A stretch of DNA of 64,000 bases from NCBI RefSeq assembly GCF_021462225.1, contig NC_061802.1, positions 7,459,859 through 7,523,858 on the forward strand, written 5' to 3'. Each line of letters opens with the position of its first letter. Positions within the stretch are counted from its first letter, which is position 1. The position numbers and the translations under genes were made by a program. Positions 47,050 through 58,474 of this stretch are shown piece by piece. This stretch comes from Girardinichthys multiradiatus. Its lineage: Eukaryota; Chordata; Actinopteri; Cyprinodontiformes; Goodeidae. The notes beneath the pieces were generated by a model. The model saw only the letters and a list, made by a program, of their open reading frames with translations. It was not told where the DNA came from and did no database searches.

Positions 47050-47458
47050 AGAGAATTGGCTCAATTAATGAACCCTGTGGTACTCTGCAAGTGACGTTGG
47101 AGTTTAAAGATGATTTATCATTTACATGAGCAAACTGGAATCTGTCAGACAGACAAGATTTAAACCAGCCTAGCGCTGTTCTCCTGATCCCTACAGCATA
47201 TTCCAGCCTTTTTAAGAGAATATTGTGATTGACTGTATCAAATGCAGCACTGAGATCTAAGAGGACAAGTACAGACACAAGTCCATTATCTGAAGCCATG
47301 AGAATATCATTAGTGACTTTCAGCAGAGCTGTTTCAGTGCTATGATGAGATCTGAAGCCTGACTGAAACTCTTCAAACAGGTCATTGCTGTATAAATGCT
47401 CACACATTTGATTAGCAACTATTTTCTGAACGATTTTGGATAAGAACGGAAGATTCAA
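47050..47458 (-). pseudogene. L2 reverse transcriptase motifs A-B
   Basis: Reads FLSKIVQKIVANQMCEHLYS, FQSGFRSHHSTETALLKVTN, VLVLLDLSAAFDTVNHNILL (motif A, catalytic Asp present) and ALGWFKSCLSDRFQFAHVND, ending at VPQGS (motif B). It then runs into the microsatellite. No lesion is obvious within this part. Confidence 0.88.
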
Positions 47459-47492
47459 TATAAGTCTGTAATTTAAAAGCCTTAAAATACTT

Positions 47493-47526
47493 AAATGGAT
47501 AAGTACTTAATAGTACTTATCCATTT
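47493..47526. repeat. Perfect 15-bp hairpin, 4-nt loop
   Basis: Arms 47493-47507 and 47512-47526 are exact reverse complements (AAATGGATAAGTACT and its complement) around TAAT. The right arm is ordinary L2 sequence (compare 10770-10785). The left arm is extra, so it appears to be a templated inverted copy at a deletion. Confidence 0.93.
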
Positions 47527-48244
47527 ACTAAGCATAGATTAATCATATCTAGCATGGAGCTGGTAATCAGAGGGAACACTTCCTTAAATAATTTCGTTGG
47601 GATTGGGTCTAACATACAAGTTGAAGGTTTAGATGAAGCTAATATTTCTGATAACTCAGGAAGCTCCACAGGATCAAAACAGTCCAAACAGAGATCAGAT
47701 TCCACAGTTACCTCCAACACTGTCTCACTTACTGAGGATGAAGAGATCATGTTCGGGAGTATACCAATGATTGTATTTTTTTAATAGAGTCAATTTTATA
47801 TAACAAGAACCACATAAAGTCATGGCTGCTGAGAGCTAAGGGAATGGATGGCTTAACAGAGCTATGACTCTGTGTAAGTTTAGCAACTGTACTGAAAAGA
47901 AACCTACAATTGTTTTTATTCTCTTCTATTAATGATGAGAAATAAGCTGTTCTAGCTTGGCGAAGTGTCTTTTTATACAACAGATTACTTTTCCAGATTT
48001 AGTAGGAGTCCTATAGGAGTGTAGAGCACCATTTTCTCTAAAATGTTCGAACATTGTGCTTTAAAGTACGCAGCTCTGAATTAAACCAGGGAGCCAGTCT
48101 TTCTACCTTCTGGGGCTACATTGTCTAATGCACCACACAGTGAGGAAGTAACACTAGAGAATCAGTTTGTGAAAGGGAAGAAACAGAATTATTGCCCTCA
48201 TCTGTGTTTTTCTGTGACAATGGGGAAATTAAAAATGTAACAGA

Positions 48245-48928
48245 TTATTTAAAGGTTGTTACAGCATTGTCTGATAATGATCTACTATAATGAAATATTC
48301 TTTCAGGTGTGGGGTACTCAGTTATATTAAACTCAAAGGGTGTTAAAAAATGGTCAGACATGGCATGGCTATGAGGAAATATTGTTATTTCTTTACACTC
48401 AAGGTCCAGAGAATGAAGAGAAAGGTGGGTAGGTTTGTTAATGTTTTGAGCAAAGCCAATGGAGTCTAAGATAGCATTAAAGGCTATATTTAAGCTATCA
48501 CTTTCAGTGTCAACATGAATGTTAAAATCCCCCTCTATAATGACCTTATCTGTATTTAACACTAAATCAGATAAGAAGTCTGCGAACTGATCTAAAAATT
48601 GAGAGTAAGGGCCTGGTGGATGGTACAAAACAACAAACAGAAGTCGTTTCAGTGCTTTGCAATTTGGATGAGGAAAACTAAGGATTAAATATTCAAAAGA
48701 GCTGTAGCTATTAAATGGTCTGAGACTAAACATTAAATCGAACTGAAAGATGGTTGCTACTCCTCCTCCTCGCCCAGTATTTCGAGGTATTTGAAAAATT
48801 AAATAATTAGGAGTTGACTCATTTATAGTAACATAATCCTCTGGCTGCAGCCAGGTTTCTGTAAGACAGCATAAATCAATCCGATTTTCATAAATCATGT
48901 CATTTTCTATATCTTTGAAGAGAGACAT
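48245..48928 (-). pseudogene. L2 endonuclease domain
   Basis: An open frame of 227 residues: IDLCCLTETWLQPEDYVTIN (the catalytic TETWL block), IPRNTGRGGGVATIF, FEYLILSF, LLFVVLYHPPGPYSQFLDQF, VIIEGDFNIHVDTESDSLNI and MSDHFLTPFEFN (the SDH block). All endonuclease signature blocks are present. It is the best-kept L2 domain in the window, but the rest of the protein is destroyed. Confidence 0.87.
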
Positions 48929-48985
48929 CGAATAGTCATTGTATGTTTTCCCTGGATGTTTTTATTGTATTCATATCCTTTAGGA

Positions 48986-50615
48986 CATTGATTCCCAACC
49001 AGGGGTACTTTTACCTGTAATGGTACGTGAGGGCATAGCAGGGTTTATGTGGTAACATTTAATATTTTCTTTCCAAGATGAGGGGTAAATATCATCAGTT
49101 AGTAGGGATACGTCTTGGATGTGTGATGCTTTATTGGGACCCAGGTGCAAAATTTACCAAGCTTTTATCAACCAAAAGAGCAAAAAGGGTACAATAAAAT
49201 AACTACAGGTGGGAAAGACTAGCACAAGGGATTGCTGGTCACCTGGACAACGCTCCGCTACCGGGAGAAAGAGAAAAGTAACAGCTGTTTCCACTCTGCC
49301 GATCTATAAAAGCTTACCAAGGACAAGCAATCTGAGGTGTCTCTTTAAAGCTCAGTTAAATTATGAAAACAAAGTTAAACTGATATAGTGAGCCTGAATA
49401 TTATTTCTGTTGTTGATTTTTGTTTAAATGTCTCTTTATTGGGGTCTTATTCAAGAGATTACTTATTCACTTTCACAGCAACAGAGTTGTCTTTATGTTT
49501 AATTTGAGCTGAAAAGAACAAAATGCCTAAGAACTAAATGTTCAAGTTAAAGGGATTAAATAAAATAATTTTCATTTAATAATAATTTGTTGTACATTCT
49601 ATTTTTGCTAACGCGTTTGGCTGAGGGCAGAGTTTCCCCACCATTATCCAAGGGGGCGGGGCGCCCTGCCCCGCCAACAAGGTAGTAATAGTACGTTTTC
49701 ACAGTTGATGTCTGTGCTCTGTCAATTTTATTAGATCACGTCATGAGCGATTTCTGTCCCTGTGTTGTCGCTACTTTCTATGACCAAACTTGACTAAAGC
49801 TGGATGAAAACATACTCCTCATACTCGGTGTCACCCATGCTGACACTGACACGCTGAGTTATGTGCACTCAGGTGAACATCTGCTCCCGACAGTGAAAAA
49901 CATGCTGCTTAAACCTGGAAAGCAGGCAAGGATATCTACGGTTTTTAAAAGCGCCGAATTGCGTTTCAATGGCAACACTTCCTCTCCTGGAAGTAGCAGC
50001 AGGTCTAACTCTCTGACTCCTGGTACATATGGCGAAGGTACAAGTGCACAAAATAGCCCAAGTGTTTCATGCCCTGCTCCTGACACGCAGCTAAAGTGCA
50101 GTCACCACCGAATAAAAGGTTCTGACCTGGCTGAGCTGTCGGAGGTAAAATAATCCCCCTGGTTCTATAAACTTGAGCTTGGTAATTAAATACATACATA
50201 CAGATAAAGATTGAAAGATGGAAAGAGACAGAAACAGATAAAAGATGTGATAAAGAGAGACAGAAAGATGGAGAAATAAGAAAGATGGAGAGACAGTTAA
50301 AAAAGATAAAGAAAAAAGCTAAATAAATTACATATAAATACAGCAGGTGAACAAAGAACATTTGAGTTTTCTTTACCTTAGGAATGTTCTGTCGAATATG
50401 CAGCTCAAGCAGGCTGCAGTCATATAGATATCCTGTATATATATAGATATATATTTCTATATATATCTATATATAGATATATATAGATAGATAAAGAATA
50501 TTTTGGCTTCTGTCAAACCCCCACCCTTGAGACCAAAGTCCTAGGGGAAATGCAAGAGGGGGTACAGCAAAATGGCTCAGGGGGTACACAAGTCAAAAAA
50601 GATTGGGAAGCACTG
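48986..50615 (+). mobile_element. hAT-type element (1.63 kb), apparently non-autonomous
   Basis: The ends are CATTGATTCCCAACC (48986) and, inverted, CAGTGCTTCCCAATC (to 50615), matching at 12 of 15 bases and of the CAGTG type seen in hAT elements. A perfect 8-bp duplication CTTTAGGA flanks it (48978-48985 and 50616-50623). No BED finger or hAT dimerisation domain is visible. The longest frame inside, 49863-50153, is unrecognised. The orientation is arbitrary. Confidence 0.88.
49863..50153 (+). CDS. Unrecognised 96-residue frame inside the hAT element
   Basis: Begins MHSGEHLLPTVKNMLLKPGK and contains a Ser-rich stretch (SSPGSSSRSNSLTPG). It is polar, without cysteine-histidine pairs typical of a BED finger. 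It could be a degenerate first exon of a lost autonomous hAT, captured host sequence, or chance. It is reported only because it lies in the GC-richer core of the element. Confidence 0.2.
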   Translation: MHSGEHLLPTVKNMLLKPGKQARISTVFKSAELRFNGNTSSPGSSSRSNSLTPGTYGEGTSAQNSPSVSCPAPDTQLKCSHHRIKGSDLAELSEVK

Positions 50616-50930
50616 CTTTAGGAGACATCCTAAAGTGCTATAACAATGTGTCATATCTGTATGCTGATAATATAAAATTGTATTTTTACTTTAGAACCTC
50701 TGAGACCAACTGTCTGAACTCGGAACTGTCTGTCAGAAATCAACCTATAGCTTTGAATGCAAAGACTGAAACTCTTATTATTTCTGCTGATAAAAGAATT
50801 ATTTTAATCAGGAAACATCTTGCTTCTTTAACTCCTACTGTGATACATTATCTTAGACATCTTGATGTCATCTTTGACAGTTCTTTGTCTTTTACAATCC
50901 TTGTAAAATGCTAGTCAGTTTGCTTCTTCC

Positions 50931-51384
50931 CAAAGCTGCATAATAAAGGCTGTTCTGCAGAAACATATGTTAAGAAAAAACATACAGTATGTTGTCAAAT
51001 GTTGCATTTAGAATTTAATTGGTGAGAGATAATTAAAACACAATGACAAACCATGTAACGCTGATAATGTAAGGTGTTTTTCAACTGCATTTTAAAGCTA
51101 TTGAGTCTTCAAAATCAATTTTATCAAGTTGAATTCAGTATTGTATTGTGACTCAGTATCACCAAATGCCGAATCTTTAAAGACTCAAATGGGTTTCAGG
51201 GTAAAAATAATCTTAGTCAACACATCCCAGTCTTGACTATTGAACTCTAGGAATAATTTTCTAGTTTTACAGATAGTTTTACAGATAGGGATAAAGAACC
51301 ATACTGTCTTTGATTTAAAAAAAACGTGTATGTAGTAGGAGCATACTGCTGCATAAACATACTACCTGAAGAATCTAAGTTTTT
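50931..51384. other. No recognisable feature
   Basis: AT-rich; nothing recognised. Confidence 0.5.
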
Positions 51385-51850
51385 TGCTTTTCTGCCAGTC
51401 ACAACCTGTGCTCTCCCACACTGCTCCCATGTTTTGAATCCCTCCACCTATGACTGCATCCTTTTTTTGCTATGGATGATGGTTTTAACTTAAATGCTGA
51501 GGAGCTCACCACCATTTTTAACTCCACCTGTACAAACATTCTGGGCTCTGTTGCTTTAGTGACAGCCAAATGCTTTAAATCATGGCTGGAACCAATGCTG
51601 AATGAATCTACAGGCGTGAATATAAACATGCTGGGAAGAAAATGAAAAATCTAAACTGAAAGTCTTAGTAAATTTTAGATGACTTTTTATCTATGTTCCA
51701 AAAGGCTATGGAAAGTACTCAAAATATATTTCTAATTTTATCTTTATCAGCATAAGTCATGCACTTCAGTTTCCTTCTACTTTTATCAACTGTTCTTTTT
51801 AAAATCCTAACATTTCTGTTTCCATGACACCGGCTAGATTCTGTAAATGT
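51385..51850 (+). mobile_element. L2-clade LINE, endonuclease-RT linker fragment
   Basis: The plus strand reads FNLNAEELTTIFNSTCTNIL and GSVALVTAKCFKSWLEPMLN, followed by a frameless continuation to FHDTG near 51835. This is the linker of the same L2 group as the RT pieces at 45655-50930. It lies 3' of them although the linker should be 5', so it is a separate insertion or a rearranged part. Confidence 0.6.
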
Positions 51851-53402
51851 TTTCTAAAAATAAAATATTGCATGGCAGAAACATATATAAATATATTAAC
51901 ATATTTTCTTTAAAATTGCCCAGTTCAAAGCATTCTGCTGCAAAGCATATCTATATTTTTATATCTTTATCCTAGTATTTATTTTGTTTAACTCTATCAT
52001 CTACATTGTGACCAGTTTAAGGCTTAATAACTTTCCTTATTAACTTAATTGGTTTTGTTAATAGGTATATGTGTTGGGGTCATCCTTTTTGTGGGAATAG
52101 ATCGGCTGGGCTGCGCAGTTCAACATGCGCAGCTCACCCGGGATTATAAAACTCACGGAAAATAAACTTTCGTTGACATTTCCAGTGTGGGACCACACAA
52201 CAGAGGCGCATATCTGGAAAGACAAAAGCTCGCAGGCAAACTTTTCCTCCACATGGCCATTCCCGGAAGAGCTTGAAAGCTGGAAATCTGTCTGATACAA
52301 GAAGGTCAGAAGATTCATATTCCGATCAAAGACCATGCCAACACTCCAGCGTGGGTGAAAACCCACAGTGGTTTTATTTCCTAGGAGGCCCCTTGTTGAT
52401 TCAGTCGACTGCAATGGTTCTTCATATTTTTCCCGTTTTGGACGGATGAGAAGTTTACCGTTTTAGAGTTGATCGTGGACTTGTGTCACTCTGGTCCTCC
52501 CTCACATTTTTCTTCTTCAGACCTATGACCCATCCTCAACTGGTGGAGAGAAGAAATCAATGTCAAAGTAATTTCGTTCTTTTTTTATATATTAAATTAG
52601 ATAGGTGCATTTAGAGGTCTGGGCAGGATGAGGCATAGTTAAAGTGATTTAGAATCACCAGTAGTTCATCCAAGGCATCAAGTTGTTGCATGCAATACTG
52701 ATTAAAGTGTTTTATGCTTAGTGTTTGATTTGCTGCCCTAGTGCTGCCAAGTCGAGCAGTGCGGATGCGACCAGCAAACTGCATGTGTTTTGGCCCAAAT
52801 CAGCCAGGAGTTAGAAGTTGGACTTTTAAAGTTTTTCCATTCAAAGCACCTGGACCTCGTGGCCTGACCATTCTTTTGTTCCAGTTTTATTACTGGAGTT
52901 TTTCCACTGAGTTCCCGCCTCAGAGTTTTATGACTCTTTGTTCGAGATTTGGGGCAATCAGCTGCTAAGGGCATGGCCTCACTGTTCTACCAGCTGATCG
53001 CCGAAAATCGAGACATCAGCACACCAGGAGGGCATCTCTCTCTCGAAGTTGATCCAAATTGCACATTTTGTCCATAAAACTGCTGGTTTGATCTTCATAG
53101 ACACTCAATGTGCCTATATTTTCTGTTATCATTGTTAGGCAGTCATTTTTATCCTCTTTGTGTAGAATAGTGCTTGTTCGTTAGGTGAAGGTTTTTGGAC
53201 CACAATAGTAATATATATATATCAGGGCTATATGGTCAATAAATGTTCACATATATAACAGAAGTGTTTGTGTTTTTTTCGTGCACAGGTCTGCGGCTTT
53301 GGAGGTCTAGAACTGTGTTCTGTCTCTAGTACTCTAGCTTACTATCAGTTTAGGAATGCCCTGTTCTACAGCATTAGTAACTGACAGTAATTCATTGTTA
53401 TA
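51851..53402. other. Unclassified stretch, GC-richer module at about 52075-53100
   Basis: The module begins near TGTTGGGGTCATCC and holds antisense frames (52058-52414; 52738-52974) without recognised domains. It is richer in GC and CpG than its flanks and has repeat-like texture. I cannot tell an LTR, a LINE leader or a host exon apart here. A short TA run lies at 53211-53222. Confidence 0.4.
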
Positions 53403-54609
53403 GGAGCTGAGAGCTGTGCAGAAAGAACTGAGAAGAAATACAGAAAGAAGATGGAGGATCAGCTGCAGCAGAACAACATCAGTTGGGTTTGGAAGAGCCT
53501 GAAGACAATTTCAGGTCACAAACCAAACTCCCAGGCTGTGGGGGGTGAATGATCTGAACCAGTTCTTTAACAGGTTTGAACAGACACCCACCCCTCCTCC
53601 AGGCCAGTCTTTCCTGCAACAAACCCCCTTATCATTGACTACTGCCTGTTTTTCTTCTCCAAACTTCACACCTCTCAGCTCTCAGCCACCACTCACCTGC
53701 TCCGCTTCAGAGGACTCCATCCCTGACCTACCACACCAGCACCAGTGAACATCCAGGGAACTAACATTGAGATAATGGACTCTTATACCTACCTGGGTGT
53801 TCACCTGAACAAGAAAACTGGACTACATTCACAACACTGATGGTTTTTACAGGGGGTGTCAGAGCAGACTCTAAATGCTAAGGAGATTACGATCTTTTGG
53901 AGTGAAGGGGGTGCCCCTGAAGAGCATTTTTGACTTTGTGGTGGCATCCACCATGTTCCATGGTGTGGTTTGATGGAGCAGCAGCTTAGAGAGAGGAAAA
54001 GGTTAGATAAGCTCATCAGGAAGGCCACCTCTGTCCTAGAATTTCCCCTTGACCCAGTGCAGGTTGTAGAAGACAGAAGAACTCTGAAAAAAATAACATC
54101 ACTTTTGGACAAGATCTCCCACCCCATGCATGAAGCTGTTGCAGATCTAGAGAACTCCTTCAGTGAAAGACTGCTGCATCCTAAGTGCACAAAGAAGCGT
54201 CATCACAAGTCCTTCGTCCCAGCAGCTGTTAGACTATGACCATCACCGTTCCCAACAAACTTTAACACAATAGGCTGTTTACATACCTGATGTTGTTTGC
54301 AGTTTTTTCATTTCTTGTAAATGGCCTGTTGTTTTTTATAGACAAATACACATGAATATTTTGTATATTTTTAAGACCCTACACAGTTGCACATTTATTT
54401 TATTCTGAGTAATAACTGTACAGTATTACTATCTTATATTGTAAATTTGCTCCTACTGTACAGTGTCCTACTCCTATTTGTTTTGTTTTTATATTTATAC
54501 CCTTGTGTGAATCTGCATGCTTCCGTTTGCCTTTCACGTATTTCCCCACTGTTGGGATAATAAAGGATATTTCTATTCTATTCTATTCTATTCTATTCTA
54601 TTCTATTCT
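53403..54609 (+). mobile_element. CR1/Rex1-like LINE, internally deleted, (TTCTA)n tail
   Basis: The left part encodes the endonuclease-RT linker (KKYRKKMEDQLQQNNISWVW, then LNQFFNRFEQTP). The RT core including the catalytic motif is deleted. The right part resumes with DSYTYLGVHLNKKTG, then LRRLRSFGVKGVPL, and DKLIRKATSVLEFPLDPVQV, ISHPMHEAVADLENSFSERL and LLHPKCTKK..HHKSFVPAAV. A stop at 54237 is followed by a 3' UTR ending in GGGATAATAAAGGATATTTC and TTCTA repeats (54571-54609). Confidence 0.83.
54571..54609. repeat. (TTCTA)n LINE tail
   Basis: About eight TTCTA units at the 3' end of the LINE, serving as its terminal repeat tail. Confidence 0.95.
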
Positions 54610-57084
54610 CTAAGGCTCAACATACCAGCTTATGTACTGTGGACAAGCGTAGCATAGCATATACTAAAACATTTATTTTTATAGTTTTAGAAATTATTAT
54701 AACTCTAATTGTTACTAAAGAAAGTAACAGCCTTATAGTTCTATTACAGTATATGTATATGTATTCATTATATAATTTTCTTTAGAAGGAGAGACAGCTA
54801 TTTAGAGATGTCGGTAAGAGAAAAGTGGGCTTTCGTGGTCTGCTATGGTTTCTAATATTGCAGAGGTAGTTCTTTAGCAGCCAAACAGCACCATGTGATG
54901 GTAACCGGATCACCACGCAGCTGCAACACCAGGCTCCCTCGGTCGTCCCCAAGGCCGCTGGAATAGCGACAGGGAAGGTCTACATACACACTCACACTTC
55001 AATGTGTGGAAAATCCCTAATACTACAGGATGAGGGTAAGTGGGGAGGTGCAGCAGAGAACTCTACACTGCCTGTTTCAAAGATGTTTTTAAAGCTGTGA
55101 AATTTCTTGTCCAACCACAGCAGGCTCGATTACACACAGTGCTGTTCTTTAAACTGAGAAGGCTGTATGTTTGTTCTCCTGTTAAATGAAGGGTGGCGGT
55201 GGTCAGATGGCAAGCCAACTACAGTCAATTCGGAATGTTTCTGTCAGAGGGCACACCAGATTCTTGTTCTCTATTAGAGCTACTATTACGTTTAGGTCTG
55301 ATGCCCATCACTGTGACTTTATACTGTGGAACAACTCCAACAGAGAATTCATATCTATCCAGCTGGGAGGATTAGAAAGAGACAAAATCTTGCTAGGACA
55401 AGATTATCCAAAACTGTAAATCACATATTGTTTCAGAACAGTTGAAAAGTTGAATATTTTAAAAGAATCAGTTAAAAACATTTGACTGTTTAGAAAACCA
55501 CCTTAAACCTTCATTTATGGGACATTTATAAAATTTTTGGAGAAAGATTACAAGCATTGGAAGGTTAGTGAAAGTTTGTACAACTTGTTGACATTTTTAT
55601 GAGATACTTCTTGACTTATCTGTGCGATTTGACCAGTAATTCACAACAACGCCCTGTAATTTGTTGACAGACCTACCCTGATTGTCTGGTGAAAAGATCT
55701 ATTGATTTTGTCTTGTTTATCTGGGTGTTAGACCATCCATTGCAGACATGACAAATGAAATACCCTAAGATATTGAAAAATTACAATGAGTTGATGTATA
55801 TGGGTCAAGATGGATAACTTAAGAATCTGTCCAATACTGCAGTGAAATTTGAAAAAACATTTTTATAAAAACAGTGATGAACGACTCCTGGCAGTGATTT
55901 CTCGTGTCTAAATAAATCACTCCATGGTTGGAGGAGGTCACTATAGCTCAGCTTGTCAAGTCTGTAAACGGCTGTTCAACGCAAGGCTCGTTTTTTAGTA
56001 AGAGAGGAGAAGGCAATTTTCTGAACACTTCGGCCTTGCTGAGCCTCAGTCATACCTAATGGCATTTTCTGCTTTCATGAATTTGTCTGTTAATTCTTTT
56101 TAAAGATGAGTGCGTAGCATCAGCTGGATTATGCTTTTCTGGCCTGTGATCAAAAATAAGATCAAGATTGCCATACCAATGTTTCAAACACTAACAGGCA
56201 ATTGCATAGGAACCCTACACCAGTATGTTTGAGTCAGACTTGGCTACAAGACACTATGGAGCAGGCAGGGCTGTTGCAGGGCAGGGTTAGAAAGCTGTTT
56301 CAAAGTGCACTGCAAGTTGGCAGATGGATCAAAAGCTCTGCTCTGAGCCATGCCAGTCAATGCTGTATGATACTTGGAAAAATAAATAGAGGGGAAATCA
56401 GCGAAGTGCAACCAACAGTCATCAGCGTAGCAATATAGTGTTCTTAAATGAAATAACACTGGTCCCAAGACACTGAAGAACTTTTTTATTACAGTGTCTG
56501 TAAGCAATGCTTCAAACTGAAAACGGCTGTAACTATTATAATATAAACACATGCTGTGACCTTTGAAAGACACCTTTTTAAGAAGCTGATAAAGCATCAG
56601 TTGTGGCAGGTTATTCTTACATAAACAGAGTGATATTTTCCTGGAGTTGGATTTTGCTATCTTCATATGTTGGGATCTCTCTTGGATTGAGTGTTGCATT
56701 TATCTAGAGTCTGCAATTAATCAGATAGATAGCCGGATACTAATAAGCATTAAAAGCTTTGATATGCCTCTGTTTGTGGTAAATACTCTTTTCTTTTAAA
56801 ACACATCTTCACATTTTCTTTGGTAATCACAGAGTCTAATCTCTACTTCTTGTAGATGTGGTTCTGTTCGCATTTTCAAGTCTCCTTACATTCTGCCCCT
56901 CACCTATTTTTGGAGAAACATCTAACTAACTGATATATAGTTAGGATCAGAAAGTTCAATAGGATTTTTCTGATCCTTTGTTACTTCTCTGTAAATTATG
57001 GCTTTGGTTAAATTAGTTAAATTGGGATGCCAAGCTAGGGTAATTGATCAATTTCAGGTTCATCAAATTCAGTATAACGGATGG
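54610..57084. other. No recognisable gene
   Basis: 2.5 kb. A slightly GC-richer patch at 54880-55080 contains a GAGGGTAAGT donor-like site (55031) but no coding frame. Frames at 55186-55419 and 56202-56699 are unrecognised. Confidence 0.45.
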
Positions 57085-57327
57085 CAGATGTGAACCCAAG
57101 AAGACTGAATGCTGAAAATGAATCCAAAGGTGCTTCAAAAAAGTATTTGTGTGTAGCCAATAATGCAACCAGGTTATTGCAACTTCCTTCCCTAACGTTT
57201 TTAGCTGTACGGATCAAATTGTACATGATATGTCAAAAAGGTTTTTAAATAATTTATCATGGTCTTATGTTTTTGCGTCACATGTAACATTTTACCAGTG
57301 GTATGTACTGTTTTAAGTTCCACTGTA
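57085..57327 (-). mobile_element. Tc1-type TIR/end fragment
   Basis: AGAAGACTGAATGCTGAAAA, TGCAACCAGGTTATTGCAAC and the end near TACTGTTTTAAGTTCCACTG match the terminal region of the fish Tc1 family at 58475-59520. Only this end is present. Confidence 0.65.
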
Positions 57328-58474
57328 GCTCACAGAGGATTAGCTATGTGATACTGTAAAGTTTCAAATATTTGTGGGTTGTGAAAAGTTTAGTTCAAAT
57401 TTATAATGAAATAAAGCACCTACACCTATAAACGTAGGAATGCTTCACACAAGATTGTAGAACAACATCCCACAATGTTATTCTGGCATGTCGGGGATAA
57501 AAATAGGAGATGTTGCTTTGTAAAACTATTCAGATGTCACAACAAACTTAAAACTCACTCCAAACTAGACAGTTATAGCAGCTAAGGGCATCAGAATCCA
57601 CATCCAACTCAACATTCCAAAACAATCACCAGTATTAAATATCAAAACAGCCTTATATCATAATCTTCTTCATGTTCTGACAACAAAACACATCCATATC
57701 CCACGGAATTTAGCATTGAAGTACCAAAATGTGCAGATTAGTGATATCAAATTTTGCATCCTTACATTAGTAGTGACCTATGGGATGTGATATCAGTGAA
57801 ATTTTACAGTTTATTTGCCAAAGTACTAAATCTGGAAGACAGAGAAACTTGAGAGTGTGCCTTTCTGCCTTTATGCTGTTGTGTTATTTTTAACTGAAAT
57901 TATAAAAATAACCTTCTTTTGACCCAGAATGCTGTTTTTGTCTACACAGTCCCAGCATGTCAGTCTATTCAAACAGAAAGTTCCTCTTTCTGTTCAACAA
58001 TCCCACACATACAAGCTTTTAAATCAGATTGTGTCTCCCTCAGAAGTGTCGAGGAGAATAACCTTGCCATGCCAAGATGTCCGCTTTTAGTCCACTTTCA
58101 GGCTTTAACAAGGGCGGAGCTGGCAGGACAATCAAAGGCTTTCCACTGAATCTTGATACTTAATATTGCTGATGATCTCTCTGAGAGGGGGTGGGGGCTT
58201 TCTGGTCTTACCCAACAAGCATAGAGACTGGGCAGTGTCAGTCAGGTCCTGGTCTGGGGCCAGTGCCTAGTGGAACACTCCTCTGAATGAGAATATGCCT
58301 TCCCTAAACAATTGGTTCAGCACACTGCAAGTTCAAACACTTATGGGTGACAATCTCTAAAAACACAAATATTTCTCTGAAATAGGACACTTCACCACAT
58401 TAGTAAGTAGTAATGGAAAAACAGTAAAACTTAATAGGAAATATTCATAACTGTACAAGCAATGGCTTTTCATA
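57328..58474. other. No recognisable feature
   Basis: 1.15 kb. The frame 57919-58149 is without recognised motif. Confidence 0.5.

Larger units (their letters stand above)
46908..48945 (-). mobile_element. L2-clade LINE with large internal deletion
   Basis: The 3' tail (TTTATTTATATAGCACC, plus sense) is at 46942-46958. A TA-rich microsatellite at 46988-47045 replaces the 3' UTR and RT C-terminus. From 47046 upward the minus strand encodes RT motifs A and B, then a gap with a hairpin at 47493-47526, then the RT fingers, the linker and the endonuclease up to about 48930. The catalytic YADD and everything 3' of it are deleted. It sits antisense inside the older L2. Confidence 0.85.
45655..50930 (+). 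mobile_element. Old L2-clade LINE broken by four insertions
   Basis: Collinear pieces of one L2 reverse transcriptase are 45655-46005, 46165-46242, 46893-46915, about 48950-48985 and 50616-50930. They read, in order, AVAEQLNRFLEKKDVDTFQS, LLDLTSPFNTVDHNLLINRL (motif A region), RSFTVFMNQVHSDRAPMSCG with VPQ (motif B), a short LGSVLFS, YSYPLGDI, LKCYNNVSYLYADNIKLYFY (motif C, the catalytic ADD reduced to ADN) and VIHYLRHLDVIFDSSLSF. The gaps are a SINE, a solo LTR, an antisense L2 and a hAT element, each listed separately. Target duplications support the last LTR and hAT joins. Confidence 0.82.

Noticed and set aside
56244..56699. 151-residue minus-strand frame
   Set aside because: No recognisable family and no supporting splice signals.
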